Shown here: positions 5,446 through 5,447 of the stretch, piece after piece
How positions within the stretch are numbered: the first letter of the stretch is position 1
Layout: each line of letters starts with the position of its first letter
Source: an uncultured Acetobacteraceae bacterium
GTDB taxonomy: Bacteria > Pseudomonadota > Alphaproteobacteria > Acetobacterales > Acetobacteraceae
DNA: 5,447 bases
Assembly: GCA_937874445.1 (NCBI GenBank)
Contig: CALNAL010000443.1
Coordinates: forward strand, 1-5,447
Direction of reading: 5' to 3'
Notes under the pieces: model-generated
What the model was told of the DNA's origin: nothing
Seen by the model: only the letters and a program-made list of their open reading frames with translations
The model's database searches: none
Position numbers and translations under genes: made by a program

Positions 5446-5447
5446 TA

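Overview
The window is high-GC DNA, roughly two thirds or more G+C by eye, and reads like a chromosomal stretch of a Gram-negative, flagellated bacterium. FliP, an outer-membrane TonB-dependent receptor and a Gram-negative style cobalamin riboswitch support this. The DUF1003 protein, the rubrerythrin and the fliP context would suit an alphaproteobacterium such as a member of Rhodospirillales or Acetobacterales, but that placement is inference.

Layout, left to right. (1) Positions 1-1694, plus strand: a small alanine/leucine-rich protein of unknown function overlaps the start of fliP by 4 bases. fliP is followed 60 bases later by a two-helix DUF1003 membrane protein, and the run ends at a strong hairpin at 1731-1768. 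(2) Positions 1794-1925, minus strand: a 43-residue basic protein with a very good ribosome binding site converges on that same hairpin. (3) Positions 1926-2192: a 267-base intergenic region between the divergent small gene and the rubrerythrin gene. It contains one possible Fur-like operator and no promoter I can place firmly. (4) Positions 2193-2750, plus strand: a rubrerythrin with complete diiron ligands and a C-terminal four-cysteine rubredoxin-like domain. (5) Positions 2751-2922: a short convergent spacer packed with three separate inverted repeats. (6) Positions 2923-4968, minus strand: a BtuB-like TonB-dependent receptor. (7) Positions 4969-5283, minus strand: its leader, with a cobalamin riboswitch aptamer (B12 box and core motif both recognisable) followed by a hairpin that buries the receptor's Shine-Dalgarno sequence. 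(8) Positions 5284-5447: no gene seen; it should hold the receptor promoter, and a small hairpin lies at the very edge.

The genes fall into three unrelated jobs: flagellar type III export (fliP and probably its small upstream partner), peroxide or oxidative-stress defence (rubrerythrin), and vitamin B12 import under B12 feedback control (riboswitch plus receptor). The riboswitch-receptor unit is the clearest regulatory story: when cobalamin is bound, the Shine-Dalgarno hairpin should form and receptor translation should fall. I see no mobile element, CRISPR array, tRNA, rRNA or clearly novel multi-gene system. The less explained items are the small gene before fliP, the 43-residue protein, and the inverted-repeat cluster after the rubrerythrin gene.
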